Of a stretch of 64,000 nucleotides of DNA, positions 1 to 9,392 are shown in pieces. A program made the translations under genes and the position numbers. Below the pieces are notes generated by a model. The model saw only the letters and a program-made list of their open reading frames with translations, did not search any database and was not told the origin of the DNA. Each line of letters opens with the position of its first letter. Within the stretch, counting starts at the first letter, position 1. The DNA is from Leptospira tipperaryensis. Its GTDB lineage: Bacteria > Spirochaetota > Leptospiria > Leptospirales > Leptospiraceae. The stretch covers positions 2,594,001-2,658,000 of the forward strand of contig NZ_CP015217.1 in assembly GCF_001729245.1 (NCBI RefSeq). The letters run 5' to 3'.

Positions 1-975
1 ACCTCGGGAATAAACTCGCAAGAAGATCCGAGTGATCCCACCTTGAGTCAAGATGAAAGAAACAAAATTTTAACAAAACAAGAAGAGCGTTGGGAAATTT
101 CCAAATCACCTTCGAACCCCGGCGCTTTCGGATTTTCTATTTTAAAACCGTTCGTACAATCTTTTCTTTCCTATCAGGAAACCGTTATAGACGCCGGAAA
201 TTTAAGACTCAAAATCCCCGCGGGAACGTTTTACAATTCTAAAAAAGTGGAAACAAGAATCACAATTCTAAACAAACACGCGGATTATTTTTTTGCGGGA
301 ATTCCCACACAGATCGGTTCGAATCTTCTTTTAGAATCAACGGGTATGTTCTATCTCGCTTTTTATGACGAAGAAGGAAAACGAATCGAACCCAGAAAAT
401 CTCTTACCGTTGAAATGGAAGCTTTGGCGGATCCTACCGATTCCAATGTGTATCGTTTTTCAAAAGGAAATTGGAATTTGGTTTCAACCGGTACCGATAC
501 GACTCGCCCGAGGAAGGAAGTTATGGAAATGGAAAGCGAATCGTTTCTTCCTTTCCAAATTTATCCCGAAATCCAATCCTCCGGTTGGTGGAATTTCGAT
601 ACGCCGAAACCGGAATTCACTTGTCTTGAGGGAAAAGTAGATTTAAAAAATGGTCAAAATTTTTCGGCACAAGCGATCGGGCTCGATTACTACGGAACTA
701 GTTATGCAAACGTGGATCCAAACGGAAATTTTAGAATCAACGTTTTAAAAAATAAAAAAGTAAAAATCCTAATTATAAACTTTAACAGTGCAAAGACGGG
801 TTCCAAACAAATCGGCTCTTTACCTGCCATCCAAACTCAAAATGCGACCGCGTTCTCCTCGAAACCTTCCGATCGCTGTCAAAAAATTTCAGAAATTTTC
901 CCGTTTCCGATCACCGAATCCATCTTCAACGATCGAGCCTCGTTTTTAAAAGCGATAGATATGCCTGACTTATAA
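1..975 (+). CDS. Unknown protein, 5'-truncated by window edge
   Basis: The frame is open from base 1, so the real start lies upstream; a TTG at 43 is only an internal possibility. The visible part is about 324 residues and ends with TAA at 973-975. No family is recognised. It reads as a soluble exported beta-rich protein: the central part (CLEGKVDLKNGQNF ... NVDPNGNFRINV) resembles the small immunoglobulin-like or carboxypeptidase-regulatory folds found in Leptospira surface proteins, but this is only an impression. Its signal peptide or lipobox, if any, is outside the window. The next gene, rsmI, is convergent. Confidence 0.75.
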   Translation, partial: TSGINSQEDPSDPTLSQDERNKILTKQEERWEISKSPSNPGAFGFSILKPFVQSFLSYQETVIDAGNLRLKIPAGTFYNSKKVETRITILNKHADYFFAGIPTQIGSNLLLESTGMFYLAFYDEEGKRIEPRKSLTVEMEALADPTDSNVYRFSKGNWNLVSTGTDTTRPRKEVMEMESESFLPFQIYPEIQSSGWWNFDTPKPEFTCLEGKVDLKNGQNFSAQAIGLDYYGTSYANVDPNGNFRINVLKNKKVKILIINFNSAKTGSKQIGSLPAIQTQNATAFSSKPSDRCQKISEIFPFPITESIFNDRASFLKAIDMPDL

Positions 976-976
976 T

Positions 977-992
977 ATTCTAAATTTAGAAT
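977..992. repeat. 16-bp AT-rich perfect palindrome between convergent genes
   Basis: ATTCTAAATTTAGAAT is self-complementary and lies just after the stop of the first gene, in the 65-bp gap before the end of rsmI. It could form a weak bidirectional hairpin, but it has no GC core or clean U-tract, so calling it a terminator would be inference. Confidence 0.3.
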
Positions 993-1040
993 CTAATTTA
1001 TCGTTTTGTCAGACGCAGAAAAATCGAAACCGGAAAGATC

Positions 1041-1808
1041 TTACTTTTTGTTTTTATGTTTTTGAGAATTCTTTTTAGGAAACGATTTTGGAACCGTCTG
1101 AGACGCAGGTCCCCCCTTTTTCTGAGAAACGACGATCACAGGATTTCCTTTCGGAAGAGAATCCAGAATTTTCAGAAGTTCGGAAAGTTTTCCGCGAAAT
1201 TGAAATTCGGATTCTAAGGTAAGATCCAAACAAAGAAAAACGTTTCGATCTTCCTTTGCTTCTTTCAGAGCAAAGTCGAGGTCGTGAAGGACGGCCTTGT
1301 AACGATAAGGAGTTTCATAGAAGACGAGCGTATGTCCGAATTTCAAATAACGACCCAATTCTTTTCTACGCTCCGGAGATTCTCTGGAAAGAAAACCGCA
1401 GAACGTAAACGGAGAAATTTTGAATCCGGAAATACTCAGGGCCGCTCCAAAAGCGATGGCGCCGGGCGCGCTCTGCACCGTCCCTCCTCTTCTCAAAACT
1501 TCTTGGACGAGTTCCCGGCCCGGGTCTTCGATTCCGGGAGTGCCCGCGTCCGAAATCAAAACGGTCAGATCCGCGCCGATGACCTTTTCTCCCAAACTTC
1601 GGATGTCTTCGGGAGTGGAATGTTCGTTACAAAGTAAAAATTCTTTCCGAACGGAAAGGGATTTGAGAAGAGTGGAAGTTGTTCTGGATTCTTCCCCTAT
1701 GAGTATATCAGAATGTTCTAATAGTTCTTTGGCTCTCTGTGTTATATCGTCGGGATTTCCGAGAGAGACGGAAACAAGAACCAAAACTCCTTTCGGATCC
1801 GCATTCAT
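1041..1808 (-). CDS. rsmI: 16S rRNA (cytidine-1402-2'-O)-methyltransferase RsmI
   Basis: A SAM-dependent enzyme of the tetrapyrrole-methylase fold that 2'-O-methylates C1402 in the ribosomal decoding centre. The 255 residues carry the family signatures: an N-terminal strand and loop ending in [10 protein letters not shown], then [12 protein letters not shown], then [14 protein letters not shown], and the [17 protein letters not shown] segment. The usual family length is about 275-290 residues; here the C-terminus is short and ends in a Lys-rich tail. The start is ATG at 1808. The HAD gene upstream on the same strand ends 3 nt before it, so the two are probably co-transcribed with the M23 peptidase gene. 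The first motif, usually TPIGN, reads VSLGN here, a mild divergence. Confidence 0.9.
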   Translation of the reverse strand: MNADPKGVLVLVSVSLGNPDDITQRAKELLEHSDILIGEESRTTSTLLKSLSVRKEFLLCNEHSTPEDIRSLGEKVIGADLTVLISDAGTPGIEDPGRELVQEVLRRGGTVQSAPGAIAFGAALSISGFKISPFTFCGFLSRESPERRKELGRYLKFGHTLVFYETPYRYKAVLHDLDFALKEAKEDRNVFLCLDLTLESEFQFRGKLSELLKILDSLPKGNPVIVVSQKKGGPASQTVPKSFPKKNSQKHKNKK

Positions 1809-1811
1809 ACT

Positions 1812-2660
1812 TCAGATCGAAACTCCTTCGAGAACGTTCCATCCTCGAAGACTTTGGATCCTCGTTCCCTGCGGAGGGACGCTTCCTTTTTCTCGATCCA
1901 AAAAAACTCCGAGCTTCGCAGATTCCAAAAGAGGAAAGTCGTTTACGGAATCTCCAAAGGCGAGATCGGGCAACGCACCGACTGCGTTTTGAAAACGTTC
2001 CACCTTCCCCTTTCCATACGTAAACGGTTCTAAAATTTGAGAAGAATGAATTCCATCCCGAAGTGAAAGTTGCATTCCTAAAACCTTCTCTTCCGGAATT
2101 TCAAAAAGGGTCGAAACCGATTGTATGATTTCTTGAGGAGAAGCGGTCACGATCCAAACGTCCCAACCGGAAGATTGTAGGTGACGTACCAATTCTTTCA
2201 TAGGTTCGTAGATCTTTACGGAAAGTGAATCGGAATCCGTAGAGTGCTGATTCCAGAGGGACCGAGAAATCGCCTTTAATTCCTCGGGAGAATGTCCGGA
2301 AAAGATCCAGGAACTCCAACGATAGGAAGCTTCCAAACCCGACTCTCTTTGGATCAAGTCGTATTCTTCCAAGACGAGAGAACGGAACAAAAGAGGATCT
2401 TTGAATCTTGCGGAGAGAATTCGTTCCCGATTCTTCTCCGAAAAAAAAGATACGATGTCTTCCCGATAAGCCGGAACTCCTTGCGAAAGAAAAAGCTCCA
2501 TCACGGCTTCCCCGAAATCGTTTCTTACAAGAGTATTATCAAAATCGAATGCAGCTTTCCCGGGAGAAAGCCGGGAAAGAGTTTCGTAGAGATCCGGATT
2601 CCAAAAATCCCGGCGAATGGACACTTTAGGGTTCGATTGTTTCCCGCGCGATCGCAACAC
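1812..2660 (-). CDS. HAD-superfamily phosphatase (SerB/HAD-IB-like)
   Basis: The HAD motifs are visible: motif I DFDNTLV (nucleophile Asp in DxDxT), motif II VTAS, a Lys-bearing region (YGKGKVE), and motif [14 protein letters not shown]. The helical cap between motifs I and II resembles phosphoserine-phosphatase-like HAD-IB enzymes acting on small phosphorylated metabolites. The substrate is unknown. The GTG at 2660 has GAGGG just upstream and overlaps the preceding gene by 35 bp. A second GTG at 2624, one base after that gene's stop, is an equally plausible start and would remove 12 residues. It sits between the M23 peptidase gene and rsmI on the same strand. Confidence 0.8.
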   Translation of the reverse strand: MLRSRGKQSNPKVSIRRDFWNPDLYETLSRLSPGKAAFDFDNTLVRNDFGEAVMELFLSQGVPAYREDIVSFFSEKNRERILSARFKDPLLFRSLVLEEYDLIQRESGLEASYRWSSWIFSGHSPEELKAISRSLWNQHSTDSDSLSVKIYEPMKELVRHLQSSGWDVWIVTASPQEIIQSVSTLFEIPEEKVLGMQLSLRDGIHSSQILEPFTYGKGKVERFQNAVGALPDLAFGDSVNDFPLLESAKLGVFLDREKGSVPPQGTRIQSLRGWNVLEGVSI

Positions 2661-3414
2661 GACCCTCGGAAGATGATTGAAAGACCGGAAGGTAGTGTTC
2701 CGGATTTAAAACTACGTTTTGATAGCGAACTTCGAAGTGAAGGTGAGGACCGGTTGTATGTCCCGTGTTTCCGGAAAGAGCGATGATCTGCCCTTTTTTG
2801 ACCTTATCCCCTTCCTTTACATAAAGAAGAGAATTGTGAGCGTAGAGAGTGTTGATCTGATTGATTCCGGGATGGGAAAGAAGAATTTTATTTCCATATC
2901 CCCCATCCTTTTTGGATTCCAGAACCACTCCGTCCGCCGCCGCGATGACGATCGATCCGGTAGGACAGGCGATATCCACTCCGGAATGCATCGCGTTCCA
3001 TCTTCTTCCCAGACGAGAAGTTACGAAAGAATGTTTGAAGCTGATCGGCCAGATAAATTCTCTCTGATCGGTACGAAGAATTTCTCTTCCTTTGTCTTCG
3101 AGGAGCAAGCTCCGGGTAAAATTATCATTGTAAGGGAAGAATACGGGTTCGTTGACTGGAATTCTTTCGTTGTCCGGGATTCCGTTGACCCGTTTGATCT
3201 CGTGTTCCGTGGTTCCAAAGTTGTGAACCAGGTCGCCAACGGATTCCTTCACACGATTAGGAACGATCCAGATCCCCTCAGAACCTCTGTAGGTCTGAAG
3301 ATACTGATTGTCCAATTTGATTTCTTCTAAATTTGTATTGGCGAAGGATTTGATGCTGAACAGTAGCCCAAGAACAAGCAATCCCGCCAGAATGTAGCCA
3401 GTTTTTCTTTTCAT
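2626..3414 (-). CDS. Exported LysM + M23 peptidase (LytM-type)
   Basis: A cell-wall-directed zinc endopeptidase or EnvC/NlpD-like amidase activator. The chosen ATG at 3414 gives an ideal signal peptide ([20 protein letters not shown]). Next comes a LysM-like segment ([20 protein letters not shown]), then an M23 domain with [27 protein letters not shown] and [10 protein letters not shown]. The zinc ligands expected in M23 are present (HSGVD, HLHFE), so it is probably active rather than a degenerate NlpD-type activator, though this cannot be proven here. It acts in the periplasm on peptidoglycan. It heads a minus-strand group with the HAD phosphatase and rsmI. Confidence 0.88.
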   Translation of the reverse strand: MKRKTGYILAGLLVLGLLFSIKSFANTNLEEIKLDNQYLQTYRGSEGIWIVPNRVKESVGDLVHNFGTTEHEIKRVNGIPDNERIPVNEPVFFPYNDNFTRSLLLEDKGREILRTDQREFIWPISFKHSFVTSRLGRRWNAMHSGVDIACPTGSIVIAAADGVVLESKKDGGYGNKILLSHPGINQINTLYAHNSLLYVKEGDKVKKGQIIALSGNTGHTTGPHLHFEVRYQNVVLNPEHYLPVFQSSSEGRVAIARETIEP

Positions 3415-3837
3415 ATTGTAGATTCCCAAATATGTCGCCAACAAAACCTCGGAGCCCGAGGCCTATTCCAAAGGTCGGCAACGGAAAACAACTTCTGAAG
3501 TCAGTCTTCTCGTTTGGGGATTCCATTCAAGAATTTTTCGGCTCGATTCCCAAAGCAAGAATGAACGATAAAGAAAGATTCTACCTATTTTTTAAAAGAA
3601 TTAGAAGAATTACGTCCAATTTGGGTAAATTGGCTCCTTTTTCGGCTCCGCCTCCCTGCTATTGAGATTTGATTCTTAATTAGGAAAGAAGGAGTTCCTA
3701 CTTTTCTCTCCGACCTTCCTGCTTGACAAGGGAGAAAAAGAAATTCTTCCCGAGGAAGAAAAAGAAAAACGAAAAAACACCCCATTCTTCTTTTTGAATT
3801 TATGCGTTGCAAAAAGAACGAGACAAGCGTTCTGTTT
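3415..3837. other. Intergenic stretch with one hairpin and a repeat-like word
   Basis: No convincing gene. A perfect 6-bp hairpin (CCTCGG-AGC-CCGAGG, 3447-3461) would lie in the leader of the M23 peptidase gene. GGAGTTCCTAC at about 3691 matches a short word seen in other gaps of this window (53446, 53586, 59089). Short open frames across both strands here lack coding character. Confidence 0.5.
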
Positions 3838-4263
3838 TTAGGATTCTAAAAAGCGGGATTTGTATTCCGGACTCGGAATTCTACAGGCTTCGCTCTTTCC
3901 AAACCACCGATACCGATTTTTTGCGATCCAATCATAGACGACGTCCCGTAAAGACGCGGGAATCCATCGAAAGATCGGGGCCAGGTTCCAGGGAAAGGAA
4001 AGATGAATCGCGATTTTCAAAACCGCAGTCGACTTTTCATAAAGAACCCCATTCTCCAAAAAGAGAACAGAGGATGGAGAATCGTTCGGAAGAACTTTTT
4101 TTCCAAGAATGTGTTCCGCCGTCTTCGATTGAAGACTCGCAAATCGAAGGTTCTTTTCGGGGTTATGATCCAAGAAGAATAAGACGGCTCCGTTGCAGAG
4201 ATTGCATACACCGTCAAAGAATACGATCGGAGTTTTTTGTTTCTCGAAAATGGAATCCATCAT
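3838..4263 (-). CDS. DCC-family thiol-disulfide oxidoreductase-like protein (DUF393)
   Basis: The protein has 141 residues with the family hallmark [11 protein letters not shown] near the N-terminus, containing a CxxC pair preceded by DG, which gives the DCC family its name. Further family features are [17 protein letters not shown] and the C-terminal hydrophobic/aromatic stretch. Members are predicted thioredoxin-fold proteins of unknown partner. No signal peptide is seen, so it is probably cytoplasmic. Two adjacent ATG codons (4263 and 4260) can serve as start. It stands alone between an intergenic region and a small secreted-protein gene. Confidence 0.85.
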   Translation of the reverse strand: MMDSIFEKQKTPIVFFDGVCNLCNGAVLFFLDHNPEKNLRFASLQSKTAEHILGKKVLPNDSPSSVLFLENGVLYEKSTAVLKIAIHLSFPWNLAPIFRWIPASLRDVVYDWIAKNRYRWFGKSEACRIPSPEYKSRFLES

Positions 4264-4345
4264 TCTTTAGACTCTTTGCAACTCGCTTTTCGTTGTCAAT
4301 GGGAGAATCAAGTCGCTTCTTCCTTGGATAATTATACCAAGGTTT

Positions 4346-4810
4346 CTACTTTTTTTGAAAGCTGAGACTTCCGTTTTCTATAATCAGGGTTTGATCCTTG
4401 ATTTTTTGATTCCATCTTTCTTTTCCAAAAGAAATAGAATCGAGTTCCATACTCAGACAAGAAAGGGTCGTTCCCGCCTCAATCACCGCCGTAGTCATCG
4501 TTTGAAATTTTTTCGAATCGTTCTCCCGAGAAAGAATCCGAAAACCTTTTACGTTCTCCCTCAGAGAAACCGGGACGATTCCGTTTTTCATTGCCTTGGT
4601 CGACTTTCTCACAAAACAGATCTTAGAAGACGGGCTCATACTCTCCGTATAAACGATCGTATGAGATACTTTGTCTCGATTGATCAAGTGAACTCCGGTT
4701 CTAAATTCCTGAGCAGACAATACGGAAGAAAAAAGAATGCATAAAAAAAGCGGATTCTTATAAAAACCTATCCAAAAATCGGGACCGAACTTCTCGATTG
4801 AATTTCTCAT
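4346..4810 (-). CDS. Small exported protein, unknown function
   Basis: With the ATG at 4810 the protein has about 154 residues. It has a hydrophobic segment FLCILFSSVLSA followed by QEF, compatible with signal-peptidase I cleavage, although the n-region before it is unusually long (about 20 residues). A TTG at 4858 would lengthen it further. The mature part has a few Cys (KICFVRK, TLSCLSME) that might pair in the periplasm. No family is recognised. Confidence 0.6.
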   Translation of the reverse strand: MRNSIEKFGPDFWIGFYKNPLFLCILFSSVLSAQEFRTGVHLINRDKVSHTIVYTESMSPSSKICFVRKSTKAMKNGIVPVSLRENVKGFRILSRENDSKKFQTMTTAVIEAGTTLSCLSMELDSISFGKERWNQKIKDQTLIIENGSLSFQKK

Positions 4811-4926
4811 ACAAAATGAATTCAATTTTTTGAATATTCTATAAATCGATTTCAACAAAAAACCTCGATTTTACGGATTCTTTGTCTAATGATCCGACTG
4901 TTACCTTTGTTTTTCGTTTTCATTGT

Positions 4927-7086
4927 TTATCGTCTGAAAGGAAGAAGCGCGTTTTTCAACTTCGGAAACCAAGTTCCATTCTTCTTTAAAAAGATCGCGG
5001 GACTACCCAAAGGACTTTCCACCTCGATATCTTGTCTGCCCGTAAAAATCTTTCCGGTCCAGAGATGTTCCCATTCTCCTTCGGGTAAATAACCTTCCAC
5101 GGAAGATTCTCCTTTTTCTAAAACCGGTAAAACCAAAAGATCTTCTCCCAATAAAAATTCGTTTTTGATCTCGTGTGTTCGGAGGTCGTTTGGATAGTGT
5201 AGATACAACGGCCGAACCACGGGTAGTCCGGTGAGAGAAGCTTCTTTTACGAGGGCTTGCAGATATTCTTTCAACACAAAGTGCATCTTTCCATATCTCG
5301 CAAATTCTCGAATCGTTTCTTCGTCGCTGAAGGCCTGATGGTTTTTTTCGGGACGATTTCCTTCGTGTGTTCGAAAGACGGGACTAAAGACGTTCAATTC
5401 CGCCCAACGCAAAAACAGTTCCTTGGAGCGGTGATAATTTTTTAGAGGATTGTTGATCGTCGTATAACCGCCGATATCGCTGTGATTGAGAGAAATTCCG
5501 CTAAGGCCCCCGGATAAAAGACCCGTAAGAACGGAGATAAGACCGTCGTGTTCTCCCCAACTCACCATCTGATCCCCTTCCCAAAAGAGAGTGGAATGTT
5601 TCATCGATTCGCTGTAACCGGCTCTTGTAAAGAATACGATCTTTCCTTCCTTGCCAGCTTGCCGGATCGCTTCTCGATTGATTCGGGCCCATTCGACCGG
5701 ATACACATTATGATAGCTTTCAGCGTTTACGCCCGAATACAAAACCGCGTCGAGAGGCAACCATTCTCCAAAATCGGCCATCCATCCTGAAAGCCCGGCT
5801 CCGATCATATTTTTTTGGATGATTCCCTGAATCCATTTCACGGCTTCCGGGCTTGTAAGATCGAGCAAGTAAGCCGGAAATCCCGCAGTCGCGATCTCAT
5901 AGTCCTTTCCGTTTTTGTTTTTTACGAGATAATTCTTTTTAACCGCCTCTTCGAAAAGAGGTCCTTCGTTTGCCAAAAAAGGATTCAAATATCCTAATAC
6001 AGAAATTCCTTGTGCGTTTAAGTCAGAACAGAATTTTTTAAAATCGGGATAGGACTTTTCATCCGCGATCCATTTCCACCAGAGCTGGGAACCAAAACTC
6101 GTTTTTCTTCTTCCCACCCAATCCTGAATCCAAAGAGCCGTGATAGGGTTTCCGGCTTTTTTTGCCTCTTCGATATGTTTTAATACGACTTCCTTTCCGC
6201 CTTGGACTCCAAGCCAAGTTCCATAGGCCCAATCCGGAAGTATCGGAGCCTTCCCCGTTTTCAGAGTAAATTTCTGAACGAGTTTTACGGGAGAAACTTC
6301 TTTCCAGATCGTTCCGTTGAGACCGTTCTCTCGAAACGAGATCGTGATCTCTTCGGGTTTAGAAAAATCGAATATAGAATACGAAGTGTTTTCAAAATAA
6401 AGAGAACGATTTTTGGAAGTCAGAAAGAATGGAATCGGGGTATAAGTGGAATATTCGTTTCCTCCCGCACCCGCCATCAGATTGGCTCCTGCGGTGATGG
6501 GTTGATCTCCCCTTCCCAAACCTTGTTCTTCGGTAAACAAAAACGGAGTTTTTCCCTTTAGATTAAAATGGGAGAATTGTTCTCCGAGTCCGAAGATATT
6601 TTCAGTCTCTTCCGAAAGGATCCGTATGTAAGAACGATTCAAAGAAGAATCCGAGAATACTACCTTAAATTCCAGGGCCGTTTCGTCTAACGGAACAAAA
6701 CGAATCTCATAGTCGCTCTTACAATTTTCTCCTTCGAGTTTTCCGGAAATTTTGAGTTCCTTTTCATTGGAAAAAATCGCATCGATGCTCTGAGAATCGC
6801 AGCGAACTTGGATTTGATCTTTGATTTCAAAAGAAGCAAATTTCGATTTTACTTTTTGTTCTCCCTTGGCCGCGGATAAAAAAGGAGTTTTTAAGGAGAG
6901 TTCGAGAAAGATTCCTTGAGAAGAACGAATTTCCAAAACGTCTTCCCTTTGGTTCGCTTGGAATCCCTTTCCAAAGGAGAACGACTTTTCAGCAGGAAGG
7001 GAGAGTTTTGTATAATTTGCAAAAGGACTATTACAAAAAGAGAAACAAAAGAAAAGCGTGAGAATCCAAAACGATCGTAAGAACAT
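4927..7086 (-). CDS. Exported GH31 glycoside hydrolase, sulfoquinovosidase-like (YihQ-like)
   Basis: An alpha-glycosidase of family GH31, 719 residues. An N-terminal hydrophobic segment with Cys (LTLFFCFSFCNS) suggests export, perhaps as a lipoprotein. After a beta-sandwich N-domain comes the barrel. The nucleophile is D438 in GWMADFGE and the acid/base is D505 in FWEGDQ, 67 residues apart, as in E. coli YihQ. The spacing lines up with YihQ residues, from memory of its numbering: Q321 with Q288, W337 with W304, Y541 with Y508. The sulfonate-binding Arg301 position is Q334 (TSFGSQLWW), so the substrate may be a neutral alpha-glucoside rather than sulfoquinovose. Start ATG at 7086 has GGGAG 6 nt upstream. 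It appears monocistronic. Confidence 0.88.
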   Translation of the reverse strand: MFLRSFWILTLFFCFSFCNSPFANYTKLSLPAEKSFSFGKGFQANQREDVLEIRSSQGIFLELSLKTPFLSAAKGEQKVKSKFASFEIKDQIQVRCDSQSIDAIFSNEKELKISGKLEGENCKSDYEIRFVPLDETALEFKVVFSDSSLNRSYIRILSEETENIFGLGEQFSHFNLKGKTPFLFTEEQGLGRGDQPITAGANLMAGAGGNEYSTYTPIPFFLTSKNRSLYFENTSYSIFDFSKPEEITISFRENGLNGTIWKEVSPVKLVQKFTLKTGKAPILPDWAYGTWLGVQGGKEVVLKHIEEAKKAGNPITALWIQDWVGRRKTSFGSQLWWKWIADEKSYPDFKKFCSDLNAQGISVLGYLNPFLANEGPLFEEAVKKNYLVKNKNGKDYEIATAGFPAYLLDLTSPEAVKWIQGIIQKNMIGAGLSGWMADFGEWLPLDAVLYSGVNAESYHNVYPVEWARINREAIRQAGKEGKIVFFTRAGYSESMKHSTLFWEGDQMVSWGEHDGLISVLTGLLSGGLSGISLNHSDIGGYTTINNPLKNYHRSKELFLRWAELNVFSPVFRTHEGNRPEKNHQAFSDEETIREFARYGKMHFVLKEYLQALVKEASLTGLPVVRPLYLHYPNDLRTHEIKNEFLLGEDLLVLPVLEKGESSVEGYLPEGEWEHLWTGKIFTGRQDIEVESPLGSPAIFLKKNGTWFPKLKNALLPFRR

Positions 7087-7276
7087 GAAAGCTCCCTACT
7101 AAAAAGATACTACCTGAAGTAATGGATCTCGCTTAAAAATCCAGTTCTTATTTCTTTCCAAGCTTCGTTTCCAAAAGGTCCTTGATTCCAAGAAAGAGGA
7201 TCCATTTTCAATACCGAGTTTAGGATGAGCGATGACAACGATAGAATCAAGAAACACGCAAAGACATAAAATTCTT

Positions 7277-7309
7277 AAAAAAAAAGGATTCGTTTCCGAA
7301 TCCCTTTTT
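7277..7309 (-). terminator. Rho-independent terminator of the rhodanese-like gene
   Basis: On the minus strand GGATTCG-GAAA-CGAATCC forms a perfect 7-bp stem with a GAAA tetraloop (7286-7303), flanked by A/T tracts and followed by nine U. It lies about 75 bp beyond the rhodanese-like stop at 7377. The opposite strand also ends in a short U-run, so it may work in both directions. Confidence 0.8.
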
Positions 7310-7376
7310 ACTTTTTTATAATACGTCAACGCGAGGAAACTTTTAGCTCGCTCGAAACGTTCTTAAAAAATTCTTC

Positions 7377-8228
7377 TTAGGATTTACGATCGGTTCCGCC
7401 CACTCGAGGAGCCGCGGCGCTGGATCCGCTTTGTCCATAAACCGAAACCGCTTGTTTTGGAAGACTGGATCTTCTCCATTCAAACCAAGAACCTTGATAC
7501 GTGTGAACGTCCAGATAACCGACTTCGCGTAACATCAGAGCGAGGAGGGAAGATCGAGCGCCGTTGTAATCATAGATCACGGTCGTACGTTCCGGCATGA
7601 ATGGAAAGGATCTGAGTTTTTTATTAAACTGAGTTTTTTCGATCAGATTGCCTTGACCGTCGTAGAGAATTCTCCAATCCCAAAGAAAGGATCCCGGAAG
7701 ACGACCACACAAGGAACCCGGTTCCGGCGCGGTGAGTCTGGGAAGTTTTCCTTCATATTCTTCTTGAGTTCTCGTATCGAAGATCTGAAGACGCGTTAGA
7801 TTCTTTTCCAAGAAGGCTTTGTCTACGACACCTTCGAGTTTTTTCGGTTTGTCTCCGGGGCCGAGTTCCATTTCTTTAGAACCTTTTTCCAGAGCCACAC
7901 CTTGAGAGGGCCAACGATTCCCATAGAGAAACGCGTTTTGATATCCCGCGGCTCTCAAAAGGAAAACCATTCTCGAAGCGAACATTCCCATCCCTTCGTC
8001 AAAGACGATGACACGGGTCGCTCCTTCTTTCTGTATGAGTTTCAAAATTTCTTCTATGGGACCGGTCATCTTCTTTTGCGATTCCGGATCCGACGCAAAC
8101 GCCTTCTTAATAAAAGGAAAGCTATACGCACCTCTCAGAGTAGATTCTTGATAACCCGCCGACGAGCGACAATCGATCAAAAAGTCTTTATCGTTGAGAT
8201 CTGTTTTAATAAAATTCCAGCTGGACAA
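7377..8228 (-). CDS. Two-domain rhodanese-like protein without catalytic Cys
   Basis: A tandem rhodanese fold of 283 residues as in thiosulfate/mercaptopyruvate sulfurtransferases. Domain 1 covers about residues 1-110 ([22 protein letters not shown]), domain 2 about 135-255 ([34 protein letters not shown]). In active enzymes the domain-2 loop is Cys-x-x-Gly-x-Arg/Thr; here it is D220-YNGAR, so the persulfide-carrying Cys is Asp. The only Cys residues are C20 and C174, neither at the active site. It probably binds rather than transfers sulfur, or has another role. The start is TTG at 8228 with AGG upstream. A strong terminator follows. Confidence 0.85.
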   Translation of the reverse strand: MSSWNFIKTDLNDKDFLIDCRSSAGYQESTLRGAYSFPFIKKAFASDPESQKKMTGPIEEILKLIQKEGATRVIVFDEGMGMFASRMVFLLRAAGYQNAFLYGNRWPSQGVALEKGSKEMELGPGDKPKKLEGVVDKAFLEKNLTRLQIFDTRTQEEYEGKLPRLTAPEPGSLCGRLPGSFLWDWRILYDGQGNLIEKTQFNKKLRSFPFMPERTTVIYDYNGARSSLLALMLREVGYLDVHTYQGSWFEWRRSSLPKQAVSVYGQSGSSAAAPRVGGTDRKS

Positions 8229-8552
8229 GCTAACCTACCCTATCTATCGAAATGAGTCTTATTCTTTGGATTTAACCATTATTTTTAGCCTGAGATTTCC
8301 GATGTACTTTTTTTTAAAAAAGATCAGAATTTTGGGACATAAGAGTAAAATAAAAATCGACCTCGTCTTTGCTTCCTTGGAAACAACAAAGGGGAAGAAT
8401 CTAAGAATTCTTTTCTAAAAAAAGAATCGGAAAGCGATTCGACGTTCTCTTTGTCCAAGAGGATTTAACATCCGGGGGTGCAAAGACCGATATTCTTAAC
8501 AATGATAAGAGAATTCAGGAAAGACTGTACTCAGAGATCGTTTTTTTCGAAA

Positions 8553-9392
8553 ATGTTTCGGAAGAAATGCGTCCTCCTCGTCTGGATTCTCTTCTTTCTC
8601 GTTCTGAGCTCGGGAAGAATTCCCGCCGAGCCGGATCCGACACGATCCGCACAGGAGGAATTCAAACTCTTTCTCAAAGAATTTCAGAAAAGCCCTTCGG
8701 AGTTTTTAGCTATATCTTTTCGAAGAAAACACAATTCAGTTCCCGTAAGTCCTTGTGTCTTTGAAGAATCCAGTCGTTTTGAAAAAGTCATCTATCTTAC
8801 TTACAGTTGCAAAGAAGAAAAATTTCCGGGTTTTATCTATCTCGGTTCCCAGTGGACTTCTTGGAAAAACAATCCCGAAAGAATTTCTCTGGGTGAAGTT
8901 TTAAAAATCGGTAAGAAGGTCTATCTCGAAGTAAAACCTTCCTATGACCTGGGAGTGGAAGAACATTCTTCTTGGGATCCGAAAAAGAAACCCAACAAAG
9001 AAACTCATTCTGAAAAAAGCCGTCCTCCAAAAGACTATAAGGACAACTTCGGGCTTCAGTATTTTCTAAGCATCGCCAAACATCCGGCGAAACGAAGCCT
9101 GGATTCCGGCAAAGAAATCTTCTTTGATTCTTCCTGTCCTCTGATCTTTTTAAAAAAGGATTCCGACTTTTACTGGGATAAGGCGACGTATTATTCGTTT
9201 CAGGCGAGTTGTATTCCTTCTTCTCCGTATTCTTACATTCGTATCAAATCGGATTTTTTAGGAAAGATTCGTTTGGACGACAAGGATACGGATCAGATTC
9301 AGGAAGGCGCGAAATATCTCGGAAAATTGAAAATACATTCCATCGAACCGGACAAAATCGTCTGGCAAGAAGCGGAAATCTACAATGAATAA
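8553..9392 (+). CDS. Exported protein of unknown function upstream of HtrA-like gene
   Basis: The ATG at 8553 gives a textbook signal peptide ([20 protein letters not shown]). A GTG at 8478 and ATG at 8502 are in-frame alternatives that would put about 17-25 residues before it. The mature protein is charged and has Cys residues in spaced pairs (SPCVFE, TYSCKEE, SSCPLIF, ASCIPS) that could form periplasmic disulfides. No family is recognised. Its stop overlaps the HtrA-like start by 8 bp, so the three genes 8553-12209 form one transcript, suggesting a role as cofactor or substrate of the protease pair. Confidence 0.75.
   Translation: MFRKKCVLLVWILFFLVLSSGRIPAEPDPTRSAQEEFKLFLKEFQKSPSEFLAISFRRKHNSVPVSPCVFEESSRFEKVIYLTYSCKEEKFPGFIYLGSQWTSWKNNPERISLGEVLKIGKKVYLEVKPSYDLGVEEHSSWDPKKKPNKETHSEKSRPPKDYKDNFGLQYFLSIAKHPAKRSLDSGKEIFFDSSCPLIFLKKDSDFYWDKATYYSFQASCIPSSPYSYIRIKSDFLGKIRLDDKDTDQIQEGAKYLGKLKIHSIEPDKIVWQEAEIYNE

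Noticed and set aside
3432..3812. Short open frames on both strands in the gap before the DCC gene
   Set aside because: No ribosome-binding site, no conserved motif, and compositions rich in Arg/Phe/Lys typical of random frames.
7099..7329. 76-residue open frame on the minus strand
   Set aside because: It spans the strong terminator at 7277-7309, has no ribosome-binding site, and its composition does not look coding.
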